From the NCBI RefSeq assembly GCF_001544275.1, contig NZ_BCQE01000016.1, forward strand, positions 1-64,000: a stretch of 64,000 nt of DNA. Direction: 5' to 3'. Made by a program: the position numbers and the translations under genes. Every line of letters starts with the position of its first letter. Within the stretch, counting starts at the first letter, position 1. This document shows positions 44,073-53,363 of the stretch, one piece after another. This DNA comes from Enterococcus gallinarum NBRC 100675 (GTDB lineage Bacteria; Bacillota; Bacilli; Lactobacillales; Enterococcaceae). The notes below the pieces were generated by a model. The model worked only from the letters and a program-made list of their open reading frames with translations, had not been told where the DNA came from and searched no databases.

Positions 44073-45347
44073 ATGAAACAAAAAATAAGCGCTTTCTTGG
44101 AGTCGAAAGTAGTTCCAATTGCTACTAAATTAGCTTCAAGTAGTATACTTATAGCAATTAGGGATGGTATAACTCTAGCAATGCCTTTGATAATTATTGG
44201 TTCAATATTCATGGTAATAGCAAGTTTCCCAGTACCAGGATGGGAAGATTATCTTGGGGATGTGGGTATTTCCAGTTACTTGTGGAAAGGTGTGGATAGT
44301 AGTTTTGGTCTTGTTGGCTTAATAGCAAGTTTTGGTATTGCGAATAGTTTTGCTGATCAACATAAAGTTGATGGTGTACCTGCTGGTATCGTATCATTAT
44401 CAGCATTTATTCTGATTACTCCATTTTTAAGTGGTGAGGATGGTGCGGGACTCCCAATCCAATATTTAGGTTCAAAGGGCCTTTTTATTGCAATTATTTT
44501 GAGTATCTTGAGTGCATATATTTATCAATGGTTTATTAATAATAATATTCAAATCAAAATGCCTGAAACTGTACCTCCTGCTGTATCGAAAAGTTTTAGT
44601 GCGATTATCCCTGGTGCTGTAATCATCACATTTTGGTTAATTATTTTTACTTTATTGGAAAAACTATCGTTACCTAATTTACACGAAATAGCTGCAGCTG
44701 TTTTAGGAATACCTTTAAATTTATTGGGAAGTAATATTTTTGGCACATTAATTATAGTTGGATTAAACAGTTTATTGTGGTTTGTAGGTGTTCATGGCGG
44801 TCTTGTTAATAATCTTATGCAGCCAGCTTGGATCGCAAATATTGATGCAAATAGATTAGCTTATCAATCAGGAGAAAAACTCCAACATGTGATTACTCAA
44901 CCTTTTATGGATAATTTCGTTTATATTGGTGGTAGTGGTGCTACAATTGGTTTAGTCTTAACTATTGCTTATTTTTCTCGAAAAAAGAATGCGAGTAAGC
45001 GCACTAAGGTTTTATCACCAATAACAGTTGTGCCGGGCTTGTTTAACATTAATGAGCCAACGATGTTTGGTGTTCCTGTGGTATTGAATTTCTTCTTACT
45101 TGTACCATTCTTCTTAACTCCGATGTTAAATGCAATTGTTGCGTTTTTTGCAATGAGTAGTGGACTTGTTCCTTTAACACGAAATGTGGCTTCATGGACA
45201 ATGCCCCCTATTATTAGTGGTTTTTTAACAACAGGTAGTATAAACGGAGCAATACTACAAACTCTTCTAATTATGATAGATATTTTACTTTATTACCCAT
45301 TTTTTAGGTTAATAGAAAAACGATTTGAAGTAGAAGAGACTAAATAA
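44073..45347 (+). CDS. PTS lactose/cellobiose-family EIIC permease
   Basis: 424 residues, ten or so hydrophobic helices. Family motifs: RDGITLAMPLIIIGSIFMV, VDGVPAGIVSLSAFI, GVHGGLVNNLMQPAW, VPGLFNINEPTMFGVPVVLN (the conserved NEP sugar site). Same strand and 55 bases after EIIB. Substrate is not readable from sequence; neighbours GH16 and GH42 point to a beta-linked galactose- or glucose-containing disaccharide. Confidence 0.9.
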   Translation: MKQKISAFLESKVVPIATKLASSSILIAIRDGITLAMPLIIIGSIFMVIASFPVPGWEDYLGDVGISSYLWKGVDSSFGLVGLIASFGIANSFADQHKVDGVPAGIVSLSAFILITPFLSGEDGAGLPIQYLGSKGLFIAIILSILSAYIYQWFINNNIQIKMPETVPPAVSKSFSAIIPGAVIITFWLIIFTLLEKLSLPNLHEIAAAVLGIPLNLLGSNIFGTLIIVGLNSLLWFVGVHGGLVNNLMQPAWIANIDANRLAYQSGEKLQHVITQPFMDNFVYIGGSGATIGLVLTIAYFSRKKNASKRTKVLSPITVVPGLFNINEPTMFGVPVVLNFFLLVPFFLTPMLNAIVAFFAMSSGLVPLTRNVASWTMPPIISGFLTTGSINGAILQTLLIMIDILLYYPFFRLIEKRFEVEETK

Positions 45348-45473
45348 AAATCTTTCAGAAGGAAAAGATATAATATGTGTGTTCCTTTTTTGTTAATGTT
45401 AGTTAAATTAATGTTAAGGCTAAAAGAATAGTTTTTATGTCCATTTTATTTACACTCAATTGGAGGATATTCA

Positions 45474-47015
45474 ATGAATTTAATAAAAAGATTTTTGATA
45501 CCGGTATCATTATTAGTTGGATTATTAATTGTTGATATTAAGTATGGTGGCAACTATGTTCATGGTGAAACAATTGAAAAAAAGATTAATTATGAATTAA
45601 TGATGACTTCTGTAAATAGTGAACATAATGGTACAGAAATAGAAAAAGCATTTGATAATGATATTAATACCTATTGGGATTCTGCTTGGTATGAAGGGGA
45701 TAAGGGATTAGGCGAAACACCTATTAAAATTCAAATAGACTTTAACTCACCTAAACGTCTATCTAAACTTGAATATTTACCGAGACAAGATGACAATCCT
45801 AATGGAATGATCTTAAAATATGAATTGTTTGGAATAAATAAATATGGAAATACTTCTACAATAGTATCTAATGGTAGATTTGATAATAACCATTCCATGA
45901 AATCTGTAAAAATTTCTAGCAATGATTATTATCAATCACTAATTCTAGAAATTGAAGAAGGTAGTTATCTAAATTCTACTTCTCAAACACATGCTGCTAT
46001 TGCAGAATTAAATATTTATGAGAGTCAATCAATAGATAATAATGTCATATCAAAAGCTATTAAAGTAGGTGAAACGCTGTCCTTAAATACCGAAAACGTT
46101 AGATTTACGCAATGGATGTCTAGTAATCCATCAGTTATTACAGTTGATAAAGCCGGGAAAATTTTTGCACAGAATGAGGGAAGTGCTTCAATTACTGGTA
46201 TAACTGCCAATGGCATTAAAAAAAAGTATGATATAAGTGTTTCTGATTACAAGGCACCTGAAATTCCTGGTAAAAAAATAGTTTTTGAAGATAATTTTGA
46301 TGGAGAGCATTTAGATATGAGTAAATGGAGTAATTGGAATGTAGACTTAAAAGAATCAGATCTTTTTAGATACGGTAATTCTCCTGAAGTGATTGTTCAT
46401 CCTAATAATGTAAAAGTAAGTGAAGGTACGTTACGATTGTTAGCTTCAAAAGAGGAGACTTTGTTTGAAGGAGTAAAAAGTCAATATAGATCTGGAACTG
46501 TCCATACTCGTGAAAAATTTGAGAGTAAATATGGATATATTGTGGCAAAAGTGAGAATACCTGACGTTGCGGGAAGTAACCCTGCGATTTGGATGATGCC
46601 TCAAAGAAATGAATTAAATACTGAGTGGTTATGGGGGGATAAGGAGAGTATTGGAGCTGAGATAGATATCTTAGAGAGACCACATCCTGATGGAGCTAAG
46701 GAATATAGTAATTTAAAAGATAAATATTGGATTACGATGCATTATGATAACTATTTGTATAATCTTCATGATAAGTTTCATGTTCAACCTACTCTTTTAA
46801 ATCCATATGAATGGCATGAATTTGGTATTGAATGGACTGAAAAAAGTATTAAGTTTCTATTAGACGGTAAAGTTGTTGCCGTACAAAATGAAAATATTCC
46901 AAATCAGCCAGAAATTTTTATTTTAAGTTATGGATTAGGTGGATGGATTGGGAAAATTGATGATAATAGATTACCACAAGAAATGGAAGTAGATTATGTA
47001 AGATGGTATCAATAA
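45474..47015 (+). CDS. Secreted GH16 glycan hydrolase with CBM32-like and Big2-like domains
   Basis: 513 residues, GGAGG site. Signal or anchor helix (residues 6-25); F5/8C (CBM32-like) domain about 35-185 (AFDNDINTYWDSAWYEG, LEYLPRQDDNPNG); bacterial Ig-like segment 190-257 (WMSSNPSVITVDKAGKIFAQ); GH16 lectin-fold domain 265-513 with catalytic EIDILE (IGAEIDILERPHP), NPAIWMMPQ, and WHEFGIEWT. GH16 covers beta-glucanases, agarases and endo-beta-galactosidases; CBM32 and GH42 favour a galactose-containing substrate, perhaps mucin-type or plant galactan. No sortase motif seen. Confidence 0.85.
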   Translation: MNLIKRFLIPVSLLVGLLIVDIKYGGNYVHGETIEKKINYELMMTSVNSEHNGTEIEKAFDNDINTYWDSAWYEGDKGLGETPIKIQIDFNSPKRLSKLEYLPRQDDNPNGMILKYELFGINKYGNTSTIVSNGRFDNNHSMKSVKISSNDYYQSLILEIEEGSYLNSTSQTHAAIAELNIYESQSIDNNVISKAIKVGETLSLNTENVRFTQWMSSNPSVITVDKAGKIFAQNEGSASITGITANGIKKKYDISVSDYKAPEIPGKKIVFEDNFDGEHLDMSKWSNWNVDLKESDLFRYGNSPEVIVHPNNVKVSEGTLRLLASKEETLFEGVKSQYRSGTVHTREKFESKYGYIVAKVRIPDVAGSNPAIWMMPQRNELNTEWLWGDKESIGAEIDILERPHPDGAKEYSNLKDKYWITMHYDNYLYNLHDKFHVQPTLLNPYEWHEFGIEWTEKSIKFLLDGKVVAVQNENIPNQPEIFILSYGLGGWIGKIDDNRLPQEMEVDYVRWYQ

Positions 47016-47093
47016 AAAATATATTTTTTAACAAGATGATTTGTATACAGAATTACTAATATATTGTATATTTATGGAAGTGTTTTTATTTAT

Positions 47094-47142
47094 TTAAACG
47101 CAGTGGAGTTCGATTACATTGTAGACTCAACTGCGTTTATGA
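47094..47142 (+). terminator. Hairpin after the GH16 gene
   Basis: AAACGCAG...CTGCGTTT with inner GAGT...ACTC pairing; weak T-run. Confidence 0.55.
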
Positions 47143-47342
47143 ATATAATAAGAAAAAAATCTTAGTATTATAATCTTCTGAATATATAGTATTTATTAGG
47201 CAAATGAACAATAAATGAAGTTGATCTAACACATTTAGGAGATTTAATTGCTGGAACTCAAGTTTTGACTGAAAATAGATTTTAATCATTTGTACTAAAA
47301 TTTTCAATTTTCTTCAGCAAATCCTGTTCTGAAGGTAAGTTA
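47143..47342. other. Interval with decayed coding sequence
   Basis: No intact gene; scattered codons before the DnaC-like relic. Confidence 0.3.
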
Positions 47343-47880
47343 ATGGGAAATGATTTTGAAAATCCTTTGGAGACTTCTCTGTTAGAACCTGTAAATGGAA
47401 TTTTGGAGCATAAGGAACAAAGACGAAACCATATATCATCGCTAAAAACTTTGCTAAAGAATTTAAACAAATGGTGAGGGATAATATCGGACTTCTCTTC
47501 TATGGTAGTATCGGAAGTGGTAAATCTTATCTAGCAAGCTCGAATGCTAATTATCTCATCAAGGAATATCAGACAAGAGTCTTAATGAAAATTTTGCTGA
47601 AATTTTAAACGATATTCAAGTAAGAGAACTTAAACTCGATAAGAATGAATATAGTGGAAAACTTGCCAATGTTCCATTTTTAATTCTTGATGATTTAGGT
47701 ATGGAGAGAGACCTCTTTTGCAAAAGAACAAGTCTATCATGTGATTAATGCAAGGTACTTGAAGCAAAAACAAACGATTATTACGACCAATCTTCCTTTG
47801 AAGATTATGACGAATACAGAGGACGACCTCGAATATCAACGAATCTATTTAAGAATTATGAAAATGTGTGTCTGGATCCG
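47343..47880 (+). pseudogene. DnaC/IstB-like helicase-loader ATPase, decayed
   Basis: MGNDFENPLETSLLEP start, shift near 47450, then EFKQMVRDNIGLLFYGSIGS with Walker A GSIGSGKS, ANYLIKEYQTRVLM, stop, NFAEILNDIQVRELKLDKNE, FLILDDLGMER (Walker B), further shifts and sensor-type strings (TNLPLKIM, RIYLRIMKMC) in other frames. A loader of this type belongs to phages and mobile elements. Confidence 0.7.
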
Positions 47881-48188
47881 TTGGAACTTTGCAGCACTAA
47901 GATGTTTTTGAGAAGAAGTATAAATTTCTAAGATCGTTTTTCTTAGGTGTTGATTTTCTATTGTTCTTGGTGCTATTTTCCCAGAAAAACGCTTGTAATA
48001 AGTGGAACGATTGACTTTGAGTACACGACAGAGTGTAATAAAACTGTGTTCATATCGAAGAATGTGTAAAGCTTTTAATCGTTCGTCGAATGAGGCGTGA
48101 ATATGACAATTGCTTTTTTTAGGATTAAATTTTCCTCCTCGAGTTGCGTATTTCTTTTTTGTAGCTGTTTGATTCTCAATTTTCTTTC
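47880..48188 (-). mobile_element. IS3-family transposase fragment
   Basis: Reverse strand reads ERKLRIKQLQKRNTQLEEEN (leucine zipper of OrfA/OrfAB), ILKKAIVIFTPHSTNDRLKA, EHSFITLCRVLKVNRSTYYK. This is the N-terminal part of IS150/IS3-type transposase; the DDE core is absent. Confidence 0.75.
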
Positions 48189-48551
48189 AAAGATAGTAAT
48201 GATGCTATAAGATTAATAAGGAAAGAGTGCTTTTTTAGTTGAAGATAAACTTGAATTAATTACCACTGTTTACGGTTAAAATGTTAATGATGATGTAAAG
48301 GATTTAGGTTTTAATATTTTGCAACAATAAATAGGGAGGCCACAAGTAAATAAAAAGGATCGAGTTAATTACTTCGGGCTTGTTGTTAAAATAAAGTATG
48401 AATATTTTTGCTTTTGAGAAAAATTTGAATATAGAGGTTATATCAAAAGATTTTTAAAAGTTTTTTTGCTGATGAAGCAGATCAAAAAAAGATTTGGTGA
48501 AAAGACACAAGATTCCTATACTGAAAGAAAAAAGAAATAGAGTAAAAGAAT
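48189..48551. other. Gene-free interval
   Basis: AT-rich with many stops in all frames; precedes the second ISLre2 copy and may include its left end. Confidence 0.3.
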
Positions 48552-49845
48552 TTGCGTATGTTTAACGAATTAGATTTCGAACGAGAATACCGGGAAAAAG
48601 CAATTGAACGGTTTCTGGAAAATCTTCATGTCATTGAACAGAAAGTAGGTATGGAAGTCCAGGCACAAGGATGGAAATATGTGAAAACGGCTCAGCGAAC
48701 AGTGATTTTCACTTTTGGTGAAATGACTTTTTCACGAAAGTGTTATTGACGGAATCATGAATATCGATATCCAGTAGATGAAACATTAAGCTTACCCCAG
48801 TATACTCGTTTTTCGATGGAATTATTATTGCAAATTGCGGAATTAGCAACAAAAATGCCTTATAGAGAAGTAGCAAGAACATACGAACTTTTAAAAGATA
48901 TACATATTACAAAAGATACGGTATTGAAAGCTGTAAATTTGGCTGGAAAATACTATAAAGAGAAGGAAGAATATCGTTTACGATCTGAAAAGAATTCTGG
49001 GACTAGAGAAAAAGTTTCTGTATTGTATATTGAGGGTGATGGAATCAGTATTAAAACCAATAGAAAAGAAGAAAGTCGTGTTGATTTAGCTCACTTTTTA
49101 ATTCACAAGGGTTGTAAAGAGGAATATCGCGGAAGAAATCAATTAATTGATAATCACGAAATTATTTCTTCTAGTAATAAAAAAGCTCGAGAAGAAGTTG
49201 TAGATTATATTTATAATCACTATGAAATAGATAAAAATACGTTAATTATTACGAATTCGGATATGGAGACTGGATACACACCGTATGTTTTTAAAGAAAT
49301 TGCAGGTTCTTTTTCAGAAAAGCATATACATTTTTGGGATAAATACCATTTACATGAAAAGGTCAAAGAGTTTTTTAAAAGATATGATTCTGTTTTATAC
49401 CAACGTTTTTTCACGCATTGACTGTTCATAGTAAAAAAGAAGCTCGATTAGTTTTAGATACGATTGAAGGAGAGGAAGAACAAATTCGTTTTGGTGTTTT
49501 TAGTAGAAAAATATTGAAAGGTTTTATTATACGAAATCGCCGAAGCAATACGGCTTTTCTGGATCAGGAATTGGTGTAATGGAATCTCAGCAATCAAAAA
49601 TTGCCAATCGTATGAAAAAGAGAGGAATGTATTGGTCTCTTGATGGTGGAAAAACAATGAGCAAAATGATTATTGATACAAGCAAAATCAGTTAAGAGAA
49701 TTATTTTTTTGAAAGTGGAGAGAGGAGTAACTCCGAATTGAGAAGTTAGAAACTACCCGACGGTATTTAAAAAAGGTGTACGTGAGAAATTCCCGTCAAA
49801 AATTCAAGTAAGTCGAGTAGAAAAATGGTACAAATATGATGTTTA
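48552..49845 (+). mobile_element. ISLre2-family transposase, full-length but inactivated
   Basis: FNELDFEREYREKAIERFLE, WKYVKTAQRTVIFTFGEMTF, CY then TGA (48747), YRYPVDETLSLPQYTRFSME, KVSVLYIEGDGISI, LIITNSDMETGYTPYVFKEI, HIHFWDKYHLHEKVK, stop at 49419, then shifted frames with EARLVLDTIEGEEEQIRFGV, GIGVMESQQSKIANRMKKRG. At least three lesions. It is more complete than the copy at 19313 and has only moderate similarity to it, so these are two different elements. Confidence 0.8.
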
Positions 49846-50347
49846 AAATAAATAGTTTCATTTTTGCTTAATCTATTGAAAAAAGATAAAAAAGTGGTAT
49901 ACTTGGCGCGAAAAATTGATGTTGCTAAGGATTTTTAGCATGTCCAAAAATGAAAGAACATTTCTTAAAATCCACAAAATCCTCTGAAAAACTAAAAAAA
50001 TCCACTGCAACTAAAATTTAGACATAAATGTAGAAATTGAAAAACTATTTAAACTTAGCTAAAAGGAAAATAATGATTAAGACAGTATTTAAAAAAAGGT
50101 AACATTAATCTTAATGATTTACAAGTAAGTTTTTTAATAAATAAACTTACGGAATTATATATTTTTTTGGGTCACTTTTAAAAGTAGAAGTGCGATAGTT
50201 GTTGTGCTTATCAGCATATAATTTCTATGCAAGTATATCAACTTAAAAGATATTTAAGGAATGTATAAATTTTATTAGTTAGATTAGAATAAGATTAGAT
50301 AAAAATATCATTTATTTTTGACTAGAAATATTAAATAACACAATAAG
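49846..50347. other. Gene-free interval after ISLre2
   Basis: AT-rich, no gene or repeat I can support. Confidence 0.3.
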
Positions 50348-50384
50348 AAGACTTTTAGTTTGAGACTGCTAGAAGTCTTTTTGT
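50348..50384 (+). terminator. Rho-independent terminator
   Basis: AAGACTTTTAG pairs with CTAGAAGTCTT, then TTTTG. Confidence 0.65.
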
Positions 50385-50397
50385 TATTTGCTTTAGA

Positions 50398-50457
50398 CAG
50401 ATTCGTTCTTGTGGCGTACGAAACAAAAAACGCGTGTTTCTACGCGTGGGCGAAATA
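50398..50457. repeat. Resolvase-linked repeat, copy 2
   Basis: Second copy of 38211-38268. The two copies bracket about 12 kb including the second PLA2-like module and the glycan locus. Confidence 0.6.
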
Positions 50458-50987
50458 GCTTTAGCAATAAAGGTTTAACACATACGAGATGAAATTGTAA
50501 GTATCACATGGTCTTTATTCCGAAGTATCGATGAAAAGCGATTGAGAACAAAATCCTGATATCGTCATTTGCGTTTGTTTCTGATAGAGCATTAGTAAAA
50601 AGGTGTTTGTATTTTTTGTGGACTCGATTTAGTCGTATCTAGAAACAATCGGCAATGGAGAATGGAATATTGCTATAATGATTTATAAGAGGATCGAACG
50701 GAATCAACTCTTATTTCAAGATTTTTTCAAAGCCGGAAAAATAACGAAGGGAACAATTACATAAAAAGTTTGCTTATTTTTTTATTAAGAATGCATAAGT
50801 CTAGCAACTGAGTTTAGAGGCTGTATTGAAAAGCTTTTTACTTAGAAAAATAAATCGTTGTTTTATGCTCTTTTTTCGCAGGGTAAAAACAACGGTACAC
50901 TGTTTGAGAAAAAGTGAAAACAGATTGTACCGAAGAATCGTAGCGCTTTCTTTGGTCTGGATATATAGTATAAGTGGGGGTAGGGAT
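50458..50987. other. Upstream region of the PTS regulator
   Basis: About 530 bases without a convincing gene. An open frame from 50826 merges with the regulator, but its codons look random and its start lacks a ribosome site. Confidence 0.35.
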
Positions 50988-53039
50988 ATGATAGATTATC
51001 GGTTAAGTTATCTTATTGGAGATTCAAAAGAAAAATATTTGCTTGATCAAGCAACTGAAATGACAAAAATGAGGAAAATAGATCTTCTTTTTGCAATTAA
51101 AAAGATCAATGAAATGGCGTCTGACTTATTTGAAACAGAAATTTTAATAACGGAGACAGAAATTGAAATTCCTAAAACGATTACGCGGAATTGGATTGAT
51201 CTCTTTTTTAATCAAAAGCGGGAGGAAGTTGTTTTTCTTGAAGAAGAACGTCAGGCAATGATTTTCTTGCTGACTTTTGCACAATTTGAGGAACTATCTG
51301 TCTACTATTTCCAAGACTTCCTGTCCGTCAGTAAAAATACGATTTTAAAGGATTTGAAAAAGCTTCGAGCAGCACTGGTTGAACGTGGAGTAACCCTCGA
51401 ATATTCTAGAAAAAATGGTTTTTTTCTAAATGGAGCTGAAGCTTCGATCCGCGGAGCCGCTTTTTATTTGCTAGGTATTTTAGCTGCCAGCCCCAATGGC
51501 AATCGTTTGTTGTATGAAGGACTATCATTAAAATCCCCAAACCTGTATACGGATGTTCGCTTAAATTTTTCAATGACGATTGAAGAATTTGATCTAGTGT
51601 TTGTCCCTACTCGTTTTGAAGAAATGGTGTATTTCATTTCCTATTTGATTTGCCGAACGGAAAACTATGAGATTGACTTTTTGCAAGAGGATCAAGCGCT
51701 TTTAGCGCCATTGATCGCACACAAGGCTAGCAATCAGTTCTTAGCGCATTTTTCGAAAATTAAAAACAGAAGCATAGAATCCTATTACTTCACAGTTATT
51801 TTCATGACGGTTCTTCAAGGGGAAATTCAAGATACCTCGCTAGAGTTTTTGTTGGAATGCTCCAGTGAGATCATTCATGAAATAGAACGCCTTTCTGCGA
51901 TTGAATTCAAGAATTATCGCAAGCTACTCCTGGACCTTTTCTATCATTTGGTTCCGGCTTATTTTCGAATCAAATTTGATTTTAAATTGAGCAATGTCTT
52001 AATTGACGAAATAAAAATGCAATACCATGAGATTTTTGAATTGACCAAATTAGTGTTATTTCCATTAAGGAAGCTCGTTCAAAAGGATATTCCTGACGAA
52101 GAGATTGGCTACTTCACGATTCTCTTCGGCGGCGAAATCAGCAATCAACGACAAAAGAAGAGAAATGCCCAGTTAAGAGCGCTGATTCTTTGTCCTAGCG
52201 GTATTAGTTCATCTTTGATTATGAAGTCTGAGCTACAGGAATTGTTTCCGCAGATTGATTTTTCCGAAACAAGTTCCTTTGAACAATTCCATCATCAAGG
52301 TATGGATAGTGCATTTGATCTTATTTTCTCTAGTGTTCCAGTAAAGACAGATAAGAAGCTCTATGTGATCAATCCAATCATGACACAACTAGAAAAGAAC
52401 GCATTAATGAGAAGAGTTCAGGAAGATTTTCTCTTTCCGAAGGTGTTGATTCCATCGGTGAATGAAATTCTAGATATTTTAATCCCTCATATTGAATTAA
52501 AGAATGGTATTACAAAAGAAAAGCTATACAACATTGTGCAAAAAAAAATGAACAAGGAAATGAAAAGAAGGGAAGATGATCGACCGATGTTATCAGAATT
52601 ATTAACAGCTGACATGATTCAATTGACAGACCGTAAGATGGGCTGGGAAGAAGCGATTAATACAGCTGCTGACCCGTTAAAGAAGAAAGAAAAAATCAAT
52701 CAAACCTATATAGAAGCAATGATTAACAAAGTGAAGGATTATGGACCATTTATCCATATTGGTAAAGGTGTGGCACTGCCTCACGCACGTCCACAAGATG
52801 GGGTCAATGAGTTAGGAATGTCACTGCTGAAGGTGGATACGCCTGTGCTGCTTTCAGATGATGAAAAGCATCCGATTCAAATTTTTATTTGTCTAGCAGC
52901 CATTGATAATGAAATGCACTTAAAGGCGCTGGCGAGCTTAACAAGAATTTTGTCGAATAAAGAGAAATTAGATACTTTACTAAATGCTTCAACAAAAGAA
53001 GAAATTTTAGAAATTATGACTGAAGGAGAAGATGAATAA
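50988..53039 (+). CDS. PRD/EIIB/EIIA transcriptional activator of the ascorbate-type PTS operon
   Basis: 683 residues; start chosen at ATG after GGGGGTAGGGAT. N-terminal HTH (FQDFLSVSKNTILKDLKKLR), two PRD regions, a GatB-like EIIB part (RALILCPSGISSSLIMKSEL), and a C-terminal EIIA of the mannitol/ascorbate type with active His in GPFIHIGKGVALPHARPQD. MtlR/UlaR-like regulators are switched by PTS phosphorylation. Since no separate EIIA gene exists, this domain may also phosphorylate the EIIB at 53039. Its stop overlaps the EIIB start (TAATG). Confidence 0.85.
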   Translation: MIDYRLSYLIGDSKEKYLLDQATEMTKMRKIDLLFAIKKINEMASDLFETEILITETEIEIPKTITRNWIDLFFNQKREEVVFLEEERQAMIFLLTFAQFEELSVYYFQDFLSVSKNTILKDLKKLRAALVERGVTLEYSRKNGFFLNGAEASIRGAAFYLLGILAASPNGNRLLYEGLSLKSPNLYTDVRLNFSMTIEEFDLVFVPTRFEEMVYFISYLICRTENYEIDFLQEDQALLAPLIAHKASNQFLAHFSKIKNRSIESYYFTVIFMTVLQGEIQDTSLEFLLECSSEIIHEIERLSAIEFKNYRKLLLDLFYHLVPAYFRIKFDFKLSNVLIDEIKMQYHEIFELTKLVLFPLRKLVQKDIPDEEIGYFTILFGGEISNQRQKKRNAQLRALILCPSGISSSLIMKSELQELFPQIDFSETSSFEQFHHQGMDSAFDLIFSSVPVKTDKKLYVINPIMTQLEKNALMRRVQEDFLFPKVLIPSVNEILDILIPHIELKNGITKEKLYNIVQKKMNKEMKRREDDRPMLSELLTADMIQLTDRKMGWEEAINTAADPLKKKEKINQTYIEAMINKVKDYGPFIHIGKGVALPHARPQDGVNELGMSLLKVDTPVLLSDDEKHPIQIFICLAAIDNEMHLKALASLTRILSNKEKLDTLLNASTKEEILEIMTEGEDE

Positions 53040-53320
53040 TGAAATTTGCGGCGGTATGTGGATCAGGCTTGGGTTCAAGCTTTATGGTGGAAATGAATAT
53101 TCAATCTGTACTTAAAGATTTAGGAGTAGAAGGCGTAGAGGTTGCTCATTATGATATGGGCAGTGCAGCCCCAGAATTAGCGGACACATTTTTTGTCGGC
53201 GGTGATTTAGCTGATAGCGCACAGCATTTAGGCAATGTAATTGTGTTAAATAGCATCATTGATATGGATGAGCTAAAGGAAAAGGTTCAAGCAGAATGTG
53301 TGAAACAAGGACTGCTATAA
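53039..53320 (+). CDS. PTS ascorbate-type EIIB
   Basis: 93 residues. Phosphocysteine loop AAVCGSGLGSSFMVEMN, then VAHYDMGSAAPELADTFFVG and INSIIDMDEL-like end, as in UlaB/SgaB. Coupled to the regulator by overlapping stop/start. Confidence 0.85.
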   Translation: MKFAAVCGSGLGSSFMVEMNIQSVLKDLGVEGVEVAHYDMGSAAPELADTFFVGGDLADSAQHLGNVIVLNSIIDMDELKEKVQAECVKQGLL

Positions 53321-53363
53321 GATGAGATGTCTGGAAGGAAAGAAAAAGTAGGAGGATCAAAAA

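Noticed and set aside
46402-46683. Open frame opposite the GH16 catalytic domain
   Set aside because: No ribosome site, no family pattern, and the GH16 frame is complete on the other strand.
50826-50987. 54-residue N-terminal extension of the PTS regulator
   Set aside because: No ribosome site at its start, composition unlike PRD regulators, while GGGGGTAGGGAT precedes the internal ATG at 50988.
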